A stretch of 62,972 nt of DNA from Klenkia terrae (GTDB lineage Bacteria; Actinomycetota; Actinomycetes; Mycobacteriales; Geodermatophilaceae). Below, one piece after another: positions 16,267 through 25,556 of the stretch. The DNA is taken from positions 515,993 through 578,964 of the forward strand of contig NZ_UEXK01000004.1 in NCBI RefSeq assembly GCF_900491935.1, in the 5' to 3' direction. The translations under genes and the position numbers were made by a program. Within the stretch, counting starts at the first letter, position 1. The number at the start of each line of letters is the position of its first letter. The notes under the pieces were generated by a model, which was given only the letters and a program-made list of their open reading frames with translations, made no database searches and was not told the origin of the DNA.

Positions 16267-17253
16267 ATGGCCGATGGAGGTGCGGTGGCGTGGCTGGAGC
16301 GCCGGCAGATCGGCCTCTACCTGGCCGCGATCGCCGCCGGCGGGGCCGTCGGGGTGGTCGTGCCGGGCACCTCGCTCCTGGAGGTGGCCATCTACCCGGT
16401 GCTCGGCTTGCTGCTGTACGCGACGTTCCTCGGGGTGCCGTTCGCCTCGGTCGGGGCGGCACTGCGCGACGTGCGGTTCCTGCTGGCGGTGCTGGTGGTC
16501 AACTTCGTGTTCGTGCCGGCGGTGGCGTTCGGGCTGTCCCGGTTCGTCGCCGGGGAGCCAGCGCTGCTGTTCGGGGTGTTGTTGGTGCTGCTGACCCCGT
16601 GCATCGACTACGTCATCGTGTTCAGCGGGCTGGCCGGCGGAGCCTCGGACCGGCTGCTGGCCGCCGCCCCGCTGCTGATGGTCACCCAGGTACTGCTGCT
16701 GCCGGTCTACCTGTGGCTCATCCTCGGCCGCGACGGGGTCGCGGCGGTCGACGTCGGCCCGTTCGTCGAGGCGTTCGTCGTCCTGATCGTGATCCCGCTG
16801 GCCGCCGCGGCCGGCACCCAGGCGTTGGCTGCCCGCTACCGGGGCGGTCGTCGGCTGCAGGCCGGGGTGCTGGGTGCGATGGTGCCGCTGATGATGGCGA
16901 CCTTGTTCGTCGTGGTCGCCTCCCAGGCCGCCGCCGTCCGGTCCCAGGCGGCGCAACTGGTCATCCTGCTGCCGCTCTACGCGGGGTATCTCCTCCTCGC
17001 GACCGCGCTGGGGTGGTTCGTGGGCACGTCGTTCGGCCTGGACGTGGCGTCCCGGCGCGCAGTGGTGTTCAGCGGAGCGACCCGCAACTCCCTGGTCGTC
17101 TTGCCGCTGGCTCTGGCTCTGCCACCAGAACTGGCGCTGGCGCCGGTCGTCGTCGTCACCCAGACCCTGGTCGAGCTGATCGGCATGGTGGTCCTGGTGC
17201 GCCTGGTCCCGGCACTGGTGCCGCATGCGGTGCGCGAGAGACCGGGGACCTGA
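16267..17253 (+). CDS. BASS-family (ACR3-like) arsenic-resistance-type permease
   Basis: This 328-residue membrane protein with about ten helices belongs to the bile acid:sodium symporter / ACR3 superfamily. It is only distantly related to the acr3 product of this island. Family-like segments include Leu-Leu-Thr-Pro-Cys-Ile-Asp-Tyr-Val with a cysteine at the position used by ACR3, and Ser-Gly-Ala-Thr-Arg-Asn-Ser-Leu-Val-Val. Control by the adjacent MerR protein suggests export of a thiophilic metalloid. The ATG lacks a clear ribosome site. A GTG six codons later, just after GGAGG, is an alternative start. Confidence 0.8.
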   Translation: MADGGAVAWLERRQIGLYLAAIAAGGAVGVVVPGTSLLEVAIYPVLGLLLYATFLGVPFASVGAALRDVRFLLAVLVVNFVFVPAVAFGLSRFVAGEPALLFGVLLVLLTPCIDYVIVFSGLAGGASDRLLAAAPLLMVTQVLLLPVYLWLILGRDGVAAVDVGPFVEAFVVLIVIPLAAAAGTQALAARYRGGRRLQAGVLGAMVPLMMATLFVVVASQAAAVRSQAAQLVILLPLYAGYLLLATALGWFVGTSFGLDVASRRAVVFSGATRNSLVVLPLALALPPELALAPVVVVTQTLVELIGMVVLVRLVPALVPHAVRERPGT

Positions 17254-17449
17254 CCCGGCGTGGGCGTCGGGCGACCGGAGGAGCCCGGCGGATCGCCGAT
17301 CGTCACTGACCACTGGATCGACCAGCTCGCCCCGGCCCCCGGGTAGGACCGATCGGGCCGGGTTGTCGTCGTCGTCCTCGGTCGTGGACGGGGGCCTCGT
17401 GGGCGCGGTGCACCGAGGACTCGAGCCGGGAGGTGCAGTGCTCCGTGTC

Positions 17450-17653
17450 GACGTGCTCCCCCAGACGCCCACCCCAGGCGTCGAGCACTCGTCCTCCGTG
17501 GCTGTCGGCCAGCACTGCTTCCTCCACGACGACTGGGCGGACAGCGCGTGAGACCGTGACGGTGGTGGCCAGCACCATCACCAGGCGGCGCCGGTGGCCG
17601 GGCGAGACCGCGTGGCCCCGAGGGGCTGGTGCGTGGCTGTGGTCGTGTCCCAT
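17450..17653 (-). pseudogene. Decayed N-terminal fragment of a CDF (CzcD-like) cation transporter
   Basis: The reading frame begins Met-Gly-His-Asp-His-Ser-His and continues Gly-His-Arg-Arg-Arg-Leu-Val-Met-Val-Leu-Ala, the typical start of a cation diffusion facilitator. It then loses its first membrane helix and picks up a scrambled Leu-Ala-Asp-Ser-His...Val-Leu-Asp-Ala, which recalls the metal-site motif of helix 2 (LADxxHxLTDA). Nothing recognisable follows. The surrounding 570-bp gap between the BASS gene and the M23 gene contains no other gene I can support. This looks like a remnant, probably of an older zinc or cobalt exporter. Confidence 0.5.
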
Positions 17654-17821
17654 GACGTCCACCTCACATGTGCAGCGCCGTGGGCGGCCGCGGGTCGACC
17701 AGGTCGAGACCACGGCCGGCAGCACGCTGGCCAGGCCGGCCAGGGGCGTGGACCCTCGAGCCGTCGGGGTGGCCACCGTGAGTCCGAGCACGGCAGCCGG
17801 CGTCAGCCGTTCGACGCCCGG

Positions 17822-19075
17822 TCATCCACAGCGGCCACCCAGCGTGATCCCGCGCTGGGCGAGCCAGGGCGACGGGTCGGTCCTGGTGGCGTACAGGCCA
17901 CCCACGTGGGTCTCGATGTGCAGGTGCGGGCCGGTGGACTGCCCGCGGTTGCCGACCTCGGCGATCAGGTCTCCGGCCTGGACGGCTTCGCCTGCGGTGA
18001 CGAAGAACTGGTTGATGTGCCCGTAGACGGTGATGGTGCCGTCGGGATGCTGGATGTAGACCGCCAGGCCGAAACCGTTGGCGGGGCCGGCGTCCAGGAC
18101 GACGCCCCCGTCCGGGGCGTAGATGGGTGTGCCGATCGGTGCGGCGATGTCGATGCCGTTGTGGTTGGTGCCCCCGCGGGGCCCGTAGCAGGACGTCACG
18201 CGGCCGGCGACCAGATCGCCGCCGGAGCCTGCGACGGCGGCCTGCTGCGCGGCCACGACGGCCGCGGGGTCATCGATGCCCTGCTCGGTCAGGGCGTCGA
18301 TCTGCGCGGCCTGGAGTTGCTGCTGCAGCGTGTCGAGCTCGCCGGCGGCCCGGGTGTAGCTCTGCTGGGCAGAGTCCAGCTGGGCGGCGGCTTGGGCATC
18401 GGCCGCCTGCGCTGCAGCCAGCGCGTCCTGCTGTCGCTGCACCGCCTGCCGGGCGGTGAGGTCAGCGGCTTCCTGTTGGTCCTGCACCTGCTCGAGTGCG
18501 TCGAGGTCCTCGGCGCGGTGGTCGGCCAGCACCGCGAGGGTGGTGGCGCGGGACAGCAGGTCGTCGGGGTCATCGGCCTGCAGGAGCAGGCCGGCCTGCG
18601 CCAGGTCCCCCGAGCCCATGAAGGCGGCGCGGCCGGCCGCGGCCACCTCGGTCTGGGCTTGACCGGTCCGGGCCTGGGCGGCCTGGACCGCGGCAGCAGC
18701 GGCGGTGGGCGCGGCGTTGGCCGCGTCCAGCTCGAGGGTCGCCAGGCGGGTGAGCTCGACGGTGGCTTCGGCTTCGACGGTCGCCTGGTCCACCTCGGCC
18801 TGAGCTGCATCGACCAGGCTCTGCAGTCGTGCTGCCTCCTCGAGGGCGGTCTCCTCCTCTGGCGGGGCAGGGACGGCCGACGAGGACTGGGAGGTACTGC
18901 CCGAGGGGTCCGGTGGCGCCGCTGACGCATGGCCCGGACCGGCCACAAGGGTCAGCGCGAACACCGTCCCGATGGTCGCTGCGGTCATCGGGGACCGTCT
19001 CGTGCTCAGCAGACGGGCGCCGGTGCCGAGGGGGTTCAACCGGTACCGCAGTGGGTTGTCGCGCAGGGTCGCCAC
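17822..19075 (-). CDS. Secreted M23-family (LytM-like) protein with coiled coil
   Basis: The 417-residue protein has a signal-type hydrophobic segment (about residues 30-52), a long Ala/Gln/Glu-rich coiled coil (about 70-265) and a C-terminal M23 domain. The M23 zinc ligands are visible: His-Asn-Gly-Ile-Asp, then Gly-His-Ile-Asn, and Gly-Pro-His-Leu-His-Ile-Glu. It could be an endopeptidase of the peptidoglycan peptide or, like many coiled-coil EnvC-type members, an activator of cell-wall hydrolases. It is closely related at its C-terminus to a second M23 protein of this island. A CTACTA-type dyad lies about 200 bp upstream. Confidence 0.86.
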   Translation of the reverse strand: MATLRDNPLRYRLNPLGTGARLLSTRRSPMTAATIGTVFALTLVAGPGHASAAPPDPSGSTSQSSSAVPAPPEEETALEEAARLQSLVDAAQAEVDQATVEAEATVELTRLATLELDAANAAPTAAAAAVQAAQARTGQAQTEVAAAGRAAFMGSGDLAQAGLLLQADDPDDLLSRATTLAVLADHRAEDLDALEQVQDQQEAADLTARQAVQRQQDALAAAQAADAQAAAQLDSAQQSYTRAAGELDTLQQQLQAAQIDALTEQGIDDPAAVVAAQQAAVAGSGGDLVAGRVTSCYGPRGGTNHNGIDIAAPIGTPIYAPDGGVVLDAGPANGFGLAVYIQHPDGTITVYGHINQFFVTAGEAVQAGDLIAEVGNRGQSTGPHLHIETHVGGLYATRTDPSPWLAQRGITLGGRCG

Positions 19076-19270
19076 AGTGGGGCGGGCTCCGTTCTTCCAT
19101 CCCGCCTACCGAGTTAGCTGACGGGTTCGGGCCGGAAGGAGCCCTACTGCGAGCGCAGATTCACCCCAGGAACTCGTGGGTCCCCGGTCCGCCGGCCGCG
19201 TGGCCGGTGGTTCGGCGGGTCTGCCCGGGGACCCAGGAAGGGTGCGCGGCCCACGCAGACCCCATACAAG

Positions 19271-19289
19271 CTACTACCTCATCTAGTAG
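19271..19289 (-). promoter_or_regulatory. CTACTA dyad, copy 1 (upstream of the coiled-coil M23 gene)
   Basis: A perfect inverted repeat, CTACTA-N7-TAGTAG, 19 bp in total, lies in the 271-bp gap between the copD-ctaG 3' end and the M23 gene. It is one of five island copies and the most symmetrical. It is proposed as a binding site for the island's BlaI-family repressor because such proteins bind short TAC/GTA dyads. No other feature is seen in this gap. Confidence 0.62.
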
Positions 19290-19346
19290 ACGTCACGGTG
19301 CGATCTCGCCCGTCGGGAGAAGACCGGGCGCGGGCCGCGGCCGGGG

Positions 19347-21452
19347 TCAGGGCAACTGGTCTCCGTCGGCACGCTCCAGCCGGTCGGCGGCCGGTCGGGC
19401 ACCCGGGGCCGCCGGGGGCCGGGGCGCTCCCGCCCGCCGCGCCAGGGCGATCGCGGCGAGTGCAGCGCCCAGTCCACCGAGGAGGGCCAGGACGGCAGCT
19501 GCCCGTTGATCGCCGAGCTCTGGGCCTCGCCACGCGGGGTCGATCTCGGCCCACCAGGACGGTGCGAGGACACCGGGCCACAGCAGCAAGGCGGTCGAGG
19601 CCGCCATGTGGACGACGGCCCAGGTCAGGACGCCGCGCACCCGAACCGCACGGCGCAGTCCGGAGTCGAGCCAGGATCGAACGAGGACGACTCCCGCGGC
19701 GGTGGTGATCAGGACCGATACCACGTGGGCGCCGTGGGACCGCAGCGTCAGCTCCAGGACCGGCCCGGCCGCTCCCAGGTAGACCACGACGGCGAACACC
19801 ACCAGGGCCGGGCCAGGCCGGCGGAGGGCCTGGGCGACCTGGCTGCCGGTGAGCGCCTCCACCCATTCAGCAGGGCCGCGGTGGTCATCGCCCCGGGGCG
19901 TCGAGGTGTGCGCTGGGGCGCCGAGATGCTCGGTGAGCAACCTCCCCGGTCCGGCCAGGACCAGCAGGGCCGGCCCGAGCAGGGCCAGCAGGGAGTACTG
20001 CGCCACGTGCGCGGGCATCCAGACCTGCGCGTAGCGGGCCAGCCCGCTGGTGGTGGCCAGCAGCAGCACCGCGGCGGCGGCGAGGAAGCTGACGGTGCGC
20101 CGCACCGGCCAGGGCGCACCGTGACGGATGCGGTGCCGGACCGCCCACAGGTAGGTCACGACGGCGGCTGCGACCAGGAGCGGGAACAGCGGGTCGGGGT
20201 AGGGCTCCCACAGCTGGGGCCACCACCGTCCGCGACCTGGGTCCGGGGGGAGGGCGAAACCGAGGGTGTCGAAGCTGCTGCCTTCTTCCTGCCCTGGCTG
20301 GTCGGTGGGCCGCGGGGTGGGGGTGCGCGACAGGGAGACCGCGACCCCGATCGTGGTCGCGAAGCCGAGCACTTCACCTGCGGCCAGCCGCCGGAACGCT
20401 GTTGGCTTGCCGTCCGCCAGCGCCGGGAGGGTGCGACGTCGGTGTTCCCACCCGATGACCCCGAGCACGATCAGTGCCACGGTCTTGGCCAGGACTTGGC
20501 GGCCGTAGTCGGTCCCGGTGAGATCGGACGGGCCCGACAGCCGGGTCGAGGCGGTGAGGACCCCGCTGACCGCGATCAGGGCGACCAGGAACGGCGCGGC
20601 CGCGCTGAACCGGGTGGCCGCGGCCTGCAGGGTGCCTGCGGGCACTCGGCGGATCAACAGGAGGGCGAGGACCCCCCCGGCCCAGGCCAGGACCCCGATG
20701 ACGTGCAGGGCAAGGCCGGAGACCGCGGCTTGGTGACTGCCTGATCCGGCCGCGTGTCCGGTGAACACCGGCGGGAGGCCGGCCAGCAACGCCAGCAGCA
20801 GCAGCGCCAGGCTCCCGCCGGTGGTCAGCACTCTGCGGGCCCCGATCGCCACCGCCGCGGTGAGGACCGCGACGAGTGCCTGGGCTTGTCCCTGGGGGAT
20901 GGTGGTCAGGAAGGACCACAGTCCTCGGCCGCTGACGACCTGCAGGTCGGTACCCAGGAAGTCTGCGAGCTGCACCGGGGCCGAGGCAGCCGCGCTCACC
21001 GCCCACAGTGCGGCCGGCCACGCCGACATCCGGGTCCATCGGTGACCGGCCACGCTCATCCGCCGATGGCCGGGGGCCAGCAAGGCTGCAGCGAGCAGGC
21101 AACCGACGGTCGCCACCGCGGCCAGGTCGGCGATGACCTTGACGGCGGGGATGGCCCACGTCACGGCGGCCGAGGCAGTCGGCAGACCGGGCAGCGCGAC
21201 CGACGAGAGCGACCCGGACGACGCCAGGAGCAGCAGGGTGACACCGACGCCCAGCACCGCAGCCGCGGCCAGGAGCACGGCAGTCGCTGCGGGGCCGGTG
21301 ACGGCGGCGGATCCCGGTCGGTCGGCCCCGGTGGGCGTGTGGGACCTCCTCGGTGCGACCGGCGACGGGTCCGGTCCGGCGTCGGCTGCCGGGCGGGCGG
21401 GACCGCCGGTTACCGGTGCGGTCGGGCTGGGCTCGTGGGGTGCTGGTGTCAC
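19347..21452 (-). CDS. CopD-CtaG fusion (copper import/oxidase copper-insertion membrane protein)
   Basis: This is a 701-residue polytopic membrane protein. After a proline-rich cytoplasmic N-terminus (about 1-55), residues 60-390 form a CopD-type domain with eight or so helices and a Thr-Gly-His-Ala motif. Residues 410-680 match the caa3-type CtaG domain, which helps deliver copper to cytochrome oxidase. The fusion is known in actinobacteria. Here it follows copC with a 4-bp overlap and lies downstream of ctaD, so a copper route from CopC through CopD-CtaG into the CuB site of CtaD is a reasonable inference. Confidence 0.9.
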   Translation of the reverse strand: MTPAPHEPSPTAPVTGGPARPAADAGPDPSPVAPRRSHTPTGADRPGSAAVTGPAATAVLLAAAAVLGVGVTLLLLASSGSLSSVALPGLPTASAAVTWAIPAVKVIADLAAVATVGCLLAAALLAPGHRRMSVAGHRWTRMSAWPAALWAVSAAASAPVQLADFLGTDLQVVSGRGLWSFLTTIPQGQAQALVAVLTAAVAIGARRVLTTGGSLALLLLALLAGLPPVFTGHAAGSGSHQAAVSGLALHVIGVLAWAGGVLALLLIRRVPAGTLQAAATRFSAAAPFLVALIAVSGVLTASTRLSGPSDLTGTDYGRQVLAKTVALIVLGVIGWEHRRRTLPALADGKPTAFRRLAAGEVLGFATTIGVAVSLSRTPTPRPTDQPGQEEGSSFDTLGFALPPDPGRGRWWPQLWEPYPDPLFPLLVAAAVVTYLWAVRHRIRHGAPWPVRRTVSFLAAAAVLLLATTSGLARYAQVWMPAHVAQYSLLALLGPALLVLAGPGRLLTEHLGAPAHTSTPRGDDHRGPAEWVEALTGSQVAQALRRPGPALVVFAVVVYLGAAGPVLELTLRSHGAHVVSVLITTAAGVVLVRSWLDSGLRRAVRVRGVLTWAVVHMAASTALLLWPGVLAPSWWAEIDPAWRGPELGDQRAAAVLALLGGLGAALAAIALARRAGAPRPPAAPGARPAADRLERADGDQLP

Positions 21453-22048
21453 GCCTGGCGACGGCGGAGGAGGACGGGGCCGCCGATCCCCAGCAGGGCG
21501 ATCAGCGCGACGAGCCCGGCCACCACGCCACCGGAGATCCCGCCGTCGTCCTGAGCAGCTGCGGTCTCCACCGCCGACTCGGTGTCCGTTCCCTCGACCC
21601 CGCCGGACGGTGCGGCACTCGTGGGGGCTGCCGGGCCCTCGGAGGTGGTCGCGCTGCTCTCGCTGCTGGGCGCCGCTGCGGGTGCGTAGGTGAACCCGTA
21701 GGTGCCCTGGATCGTGTGCCCGTCGGCGGACACGATCCGGTAGGAGACCCCGTAGTCGCCGGCCGCGGTCATCGCCACCGGTTGGGAGACGACATCACCG
21801 TCCACGGTGGGGTCGGCGGTGACGACGTCGGCACCGGCGGCATCCAGGACGGCGATCTGGGCGAACCCGGGCTGCACTCCGTCGGAGAACGTGAGCTCGA
21901 GGGTGTCGGGCAGCTGGGTGACCGTGCTGTCGACGGCCGGGGTGGCCGATTCCAGGTCGCTGTGCGCCTGGGCGGGACCGCCGGTGAGCACTGCTGCGAC
22001 CGCTGCTGCGGCGATCACCAGCACGCGGTGCCGCAGTGGGCTGCCCAT
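21449..22048 (-). CDS. copC: CopC-domain copper-binding protein, membrane anchored
   Basis: The 199-residue protein has a signal peptide (1-28) whose cleavage after Ala-Gln-Ala would leave His29 at the mature N-terminus. That is the characteristic Cu(II) ligand of CopC. A second ligand histidine lies in Ser-Ala-Asp-Gly-His-Thr-Ile. A Ser/Thr/Pro-rich linker then leads to a C-terminal membrane helix with an Arg-Arg-Arg tail, so the domain is tethered outside the cell. It is coupled to copD-ctaG and lies 166 bp downstream of ctaD on the same strand, probably in one operon. Confidence 0.9.
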   Translation of the reverse strand: MGSPLRHRVLVIAAAAVAAVLTGGPAQAHSDLESATPAVDSTVTQLPDTLELTFSDGVQPGFAQIAVLDAAGADVVTADPTVDGDVVSQPVAMTAAGDYGVSYRIVSADGHTIQGTYGFTYAPAAAPSSESSATTSEGPAAPTSAAPSGGVEGTDTESAVETAAAQDDGGISGGVVAGLVALIALLGIGGPVLLRRRQA

Positions 22049-22214
22049 CGGCGTGCGGCGGGACCTCTGCCGGTGACGACGGGCATGTGGGGCGGTGGGG
22101 CTCGGGTACACGGAGGAACTCCTGAGTGGGTGACTGCGCACGGCTGGGAGCGCGCCGAGCTGTGCGTCTTCCACCATGGTGGTCGTCGGTGGTGCCGGTG
22201 TGGTTCCCAGCTGC

Positions 22215-23966
22215 TCAGGTGGGGTCGGGGTCGTTGGGGCCGGCGCGCTTGCCGGTGCCCTCGAGGACTTCGCTGGCGTAGGTGCCGTGCTTCCCGCCGG
22301 CGTGGGCCTCGCGGTCCAGGCGGTCCCGCAGGTGGGGGTAGTGCAGCTCGAAGGCGGGGCGTTCGGAGCGGATGCGGGGGATCTCGGTGAAGTTGTGCCG
22401 CGGCGGGGGGGACGACGTGGCCCACTCCAGGGAGTTGCCGTGGCCCCAGGGGTCATCGCGCAGGGCGAGTTGGCCGTACTTCCAGGACTTCACCACGTTG
22501 TACAGGAACGGGATGGTGGAGGCCCCGAGGATGAAGGACCCGATCGTGGAGATCGTGTTCAGCGTGGTGAACCCGTCGGTGGGCAGGTAGTCGGCGTAGC
22601 GGCGGGGCATGCCCTGGTTGCCCAGCCAGTGCTGGACCAAGAACGTGGTGTGGAACCCGATGAACGTCAACCAGAAGTGCACCTTGCCCAACCGCTCATC
22701 CATCATCCGCCCGCACATCTTGGGGAACCAGAAGTAGATGCCGCCGTAGGCGGCGAACACCACCGTCCCGAACACCACGTAGTGGAAGTGGGCGACCACG
22801 AAGTAGGAATCGTTGAGCTGCCAGTCCAGCGGCGGGGACGCCAGCAGCACCCCGGTCAACCCACCCAGCAAGAAGGTGACCAGGAACCCCATCGCAAACA
22901 GCATCGGGGTCTCGAACGTCAACTGCCCGCGCCACATGGTGCCGATCCAGTTGAAGAACTTGATCCCGGTCGGCACGGCGATCAGGTAGGTCAAGAAGCT
23001 GAAGAACGGCAGCAGCACCGCCCCGGTGGCGTACATGTGGTGCGCCCACACCGTCAACGACAACGCCCCGATCCCGATGATCGCGAACACCATGCCCTTG
23101 TAGCCGAACAACGGCTTGCGGGCGAACACCGGGATGATCTCGGAGATGATCCCGAAGAACGGCAACGCGATGATGTAGACCTCGGGATGGCCGAAGAACC
23201 AGAACAGGTGCTGCCACAGCATCGGCCCACCGTTGGCCGCGGAGAACACCAACGCACCCAGGTGCCGGTCGGCCAGCAACGCCAACAACGCCGCAGTCAG
23301 GATCGGGAACGCCAACAAGATCAAGATGCTGGTGACCAGCGAGGACCACCCGAAGATCGACATCCGGAACATCGTCATCCCCGGCGCCCGCAGACACACG
23401 ATCGTGGTGATGAAGTTGACCGCACCCAAGATCGTGCCCAGACCACTGACGGCCAGCCCGGCGATCCACAGATCAGCCCCGGCACCGGGTGAGTTCGTCA
23501 CATCCGACAACGGCGAATAGGCATACCACCCGAAGTCCGCAGCACCACCAGGGGTGGCGAACCCCGAGATCATGATCAACCCGCCGAACAGGAACAACCA
23601 GAACGAGAACGCGTTCAACCGCGGGAACGCCACATCCGGGGCACCCAGCTGCAACGGCAGGATCAAGTTCGCGAACGCGAAGAACAACGGCGTCGCGAAG
23701 AACAACAACATCACCGTGCCGTGCATGGTGAACAACTGGTTGTACTGCTCGTTGGACAAGTACTGCAACCCCGGCCGGGCCAGCTCACCACGCATCAACA
23801 TGGCCATCAGGCCACCGACCATGAACCACGTGAACGACACAGCCAGGTACATCAAGCCGATCGTCTTGTGATCAGTGGTCCGCAGCAGCATCGACAGCCG
23901 CGAACCCTTCTCGGCCACGTGCACCGGACTGGGACGGCTCACGATCGGAGCGGGGGCGATGGTCAC
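22215..23966 (-). CDS. ctaD: Cytochrome c oxidase subunit I
   Basis: This is a full-length aa3-type oxidase subunit I of 583 residues with twelve membrane helices. All cofactor ligands are visible: the heme a histidine in Thr-Met-His-Gly-Thr, His-Pro-Glu-Val-Tyr for CuB with its cross-linked tyrosine, Trp-Ala-His-His-Met for CuB, and Ala-His-Phe-His-Tyr for heme a3 and heme a. It starts at a GTG after AGGAAGAGG. Subunits II, III and IV are absent from the island, so it is either an alternative subunit I that uses chromosomal partners or a stress-specific replacement. The open frame upstream to 25280 is only antisense to blaI/M56. Confidence 0.95.
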   Translation of the reverse strand: MTIAPAPIVSRPSPVHVAEKGSRLSMLLRTTDHKTIGLMYLAVSFTWFMVGGLMAMLMRGELARPGLQYLSNEQYNQLFTMHGTVMLLFFATPLFFAFANLILPLQLGAPDVAFPRLNAFSFWLFLFGGLIMISGFATPGGAADFGWYAYSPLSDVTNSPGAGADLWIAGLAVSGLGTILGAVNFITTIVCLRAPGMTMFRMSIFGWSSLVTSILILLAFPILTAALLALLADRHLGALVFSAANGGPMLWQHLFWFFGHPEVYIIALPFFGIISEIIPVFARKPLFGYKGMVFAIIGIGALSLTVWAHHMYATGAVLLPFFSFLTYLIAVPTGIKFFNWIGTMWRGQLTFETPMLFAMGFLVTFLLGGLTGVLLASPPLDWQLNDSYFVVAHFHYVVFGTVVFAAYGGIYFWFPKMCGRMMDERLGKVHFWLTFIGFHTTFLVQHWLGNQGMPRRYADYLPTDGFTTLNTISTIGSFILGASTIPFLYNVVKSWKYGQLALRDDPWGHGNSLEWATSSPPPRHNFTEIPRIRSERPAFELHYPHLRDRLDREAHAGGKHGTYASEVLEGTGKRAGPNDPDPT

Positions 23967-24018
23967 CGGACCTCTTCCTCGGACGTACGGGCCGGCGGTC
24001 CGGGGACCGCCCCTCTGA

Positions 24019-24037
24019 CTGCTACGGCACGTAGTAG
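24019..24037. promoter_or_regulatory. CTACTA dyad, copy 2 (between ctaD and blaI)
   Basis: CTGCTAC-GGCAC-GTAGTAG differs from perfect symmetry at one position. It lies 53-71 bp upstream of the ctaD start and in the divergent region ahead of blaI, so it could control both the ctaD-copC-copD unit and the regulator itself. Confidence 0.65.
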
Positions 24038-24167
24038 ATGATGGCACGACGAGCGGGTGCCGGGGCGACCCACCGTCGGCACCGTCCCGGCACACTGTGG
24101 GGACCACTGGACCCACCAGACCCCGCAGCCCGCTGCCGCGGACGACATCGAGCCGAGGAGGACGACG

Positions 24168-24536
24168 GTGGTCAGACCCTTCGGCGACCTGGAAGCCGCG
24201 GTCATGCAGGTGCTCTGGGACGGCGCCCAGCCGGCCACCGTGCGTGATGTGCTGCGCCGACTGCAGACACCCAAGCCGCTCGCCTACACGACCGTGATGA
24301 CCGTGTTGGACAACCTGCACCGCAAGGGCGAGGTCGTCCGCGAGATGGACGGACGCGCCTGGAGCTACGCCCCGGTGCGCTCGCGGGCCCAGCACTCGGC
24401 GGCCCTGCTCCAGGACGTCCTGCAGCACGCCGGCGATCCGCAGGCGGTGCTGATGCACTTCGTGGCCGATCTGGGCCCCGACGAGGTCAGCCAGCTCCAG
24501 CAGGCCGTGCAGGCTGCGCAACGGTCGGCCCCGTGA
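24168..24536 (+). CDS. blaI: BlaI/MecI/CopY-family repressor
   Basis: The 122-residue protein has the BlaI winged helix: Gly-Asp-Leu-Glu-Ala-Ala-Val-Met-x-Val-Leu-Trp, then Thr-Val-Arg-Asp-Val-Leu, then [10 protein letters not shown] with Leu-His-Arg-Lys-Gly. A helical dimerisation tail follows. It lacks the C-terminal Cys cluster of CopY, so direct copper sensing like CopY is unlikely. Release from DNA probably depends on the membrane protease encoded next. The GTG start follows GAGGAGG, and the end overlaps the M56 gene by 4 bp. It is proposed to bind the five CTACTA dyads. Confidence 0.92.
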   Translation: MVRPFGDLEAAVMQVLWDGAQPATVRDVLRRLQTPKPLAYTTVMTVLDNLHRKGEVVREMDGRAWSYAPVRSRAQHSAALLQDVLQHAGDPQAVLMHFVADLGPDEVSQLQQAVQAAQRSAP

Positions 24537-25492
24537 CCGCGACCTGGATCCTGGTCGCGCTGGGCGTGACCCTGCTGGCCCTCGGCCCGCGCCTCCGGGG
24601 CACCGCCTGGATGGACAACTCACCGCGCCTGGGCATCGCCATGTGGCAGGCGCTGTGCCTGTCGGCGGTGGCCGTGCCCGTGTTGATCGGGCTGACCCTG
24701 CTGATCCCGGCGACGGCCTGGGTGGCCGGCCTGGCGGCTCTGGTGCAGGCATGCGCCCTGAGCCTGCAGCAGGCCTACGGGTTCCACGGCGACGCCCTGG
24801 AATCGATGCTCGGCGTCGTGCTGGTCGGCACGGTCGTGGTGTGGACAGCCACCCGGTTCGCCCAGGACGCCTGCGGCACCCACCGCGAGCGGGACCGGGT
24901 ACGCCGCTCGGTGGCCAAGGTGAGCACTGCGCACCCGACGTTGGACATGCACGTCGTGGACTCCCCGACGGCTGCGGCGTTCTGCATCCCCGGTCGCTCG
25001 TCCCGTGTCCTGGTGACCGCCGGTGCCATCGCGGCGTTGAGCCCGGAGGAGCTCGACGGCGTGCTGGCCCACGAGCGCGCCCACCTCCGTGCACACCACC
25101 ACCTGGCGGTGTCGGTGGCCGGGTCACTGTCCCGCGCCTTCCCCTGGGTGGGCCTGTTCGCGACCGCGGCGACCCAGACTGCGCGGTTGGTGGAGCTGGC
25201 CGCCGACGACAGCGCTGCACGGACGGTCCCCCGGGTCGTCGTCGCCTCGGCCATCGTGCGGCTCGCGGAGATGCGGGCACCGGCCCCTGCCCTGGCCATG
25301 GCCGATTGCTCGACGCCGGGGGTGACGGTCACCCGGGTGGGCCGGATGCTCAGCCCGGGCCGGCCGTTGCGGAGCAGCCGTCTGGGTCTGGTGATCAGCG
25401 CGCTGGTCCTGGTGCTGAGCACACCGGTGGCCGTGGCCGTGGCTCCGGCGGCAGCCGCAGCCATCACACACCTGTGCAGCGGGGTCAGCTGA
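24533..25492 (+). CDS. M56-family membrane metalloprotease (BlaR/MecR-like)
   Basis: This 319-residue membrane protein has four main hydrophobic segments and a cytoplasmic zinc-protease motif, His-Glu-Arg-Ala-His, near residue 180 (HExxH). A Glu in Val-Glu-Leu-Ala-Ala-Asp-Asp downstream probably completes the site. Unlike BlaR1 it has no extracellular penicillin-binding sensor, so the signal is unknown and not obviously a beta-lactam. Paired BlaI/M56 genes generally work by signal-triggered cleavage of the repressor. The context here suggests copper, respiratory or envelope redox stress. Confidence 0.9.
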   Translation: MTATWILVALGVTLLALGPRLRGTAWMDNSPRLGIAMWQALCLSAVAVPVLIGLTLLIPATAWVAGLAALVQACALSLQQAYGFHGDALESMLGVVLVGTVVVWTATRFAQDACGTHRERDRVRRSVAKVSTAHPTLDMHVVDSPTAAAFCIPGRSSRVLVTAGAIAALSPEELDGVLAHERAHLRAHHHLAVSVAGSLSRAFPWVGLFATAATQTARLVELAADDSAARTVPRVVVASAIVRLAEMRAPAPALAMADCSTPGVTVTRVGRMLSPGRPLRSSRLGLVISALVLVLSTPVAVAVAPAAAAAITHLCSGVS

Positions 25493-25509
25493 ACCATCAA
25501 CTGCACCCT

Positions 25510-25528
25510 GTCCTACTGTGGCTAGTAG
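25510..25528 (+). promoter_or_regulatory. CTACTA dyad, copy 3 (upstream of the cupredoxin gene)
   Basis: GTCCTAC-TGTGG-CTAGTAG keeps the right half-site intact and 4 of 6 bases (CCTA) in the left. It ends 28 bp before the cupredoxin GTG, in the 64-bp gap after the M56 gene, so the cupredoxin may have its own BlaI-type control rather than only read-through. Confidence 0.58.
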
Positions 25529-25556
25529 CAGGGAGACCGGTGGAGAGGGGTTGGTG

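Noticed and set aside
23967-25280. Upstream extension of ctaD on the minus strand
   Set aside because: It is antisense to blaI and the M56 gene and has no oxidase-like sequence; the GTG at 23966 has a good ribosome site.
24168-25492. BlaI/M56 pair as a beta-lactam resistance locus
   Set aside because: The M56 protein lacks the extracellular penicillin-binding domain and no beta-lactamase or PBP gene is nearby.
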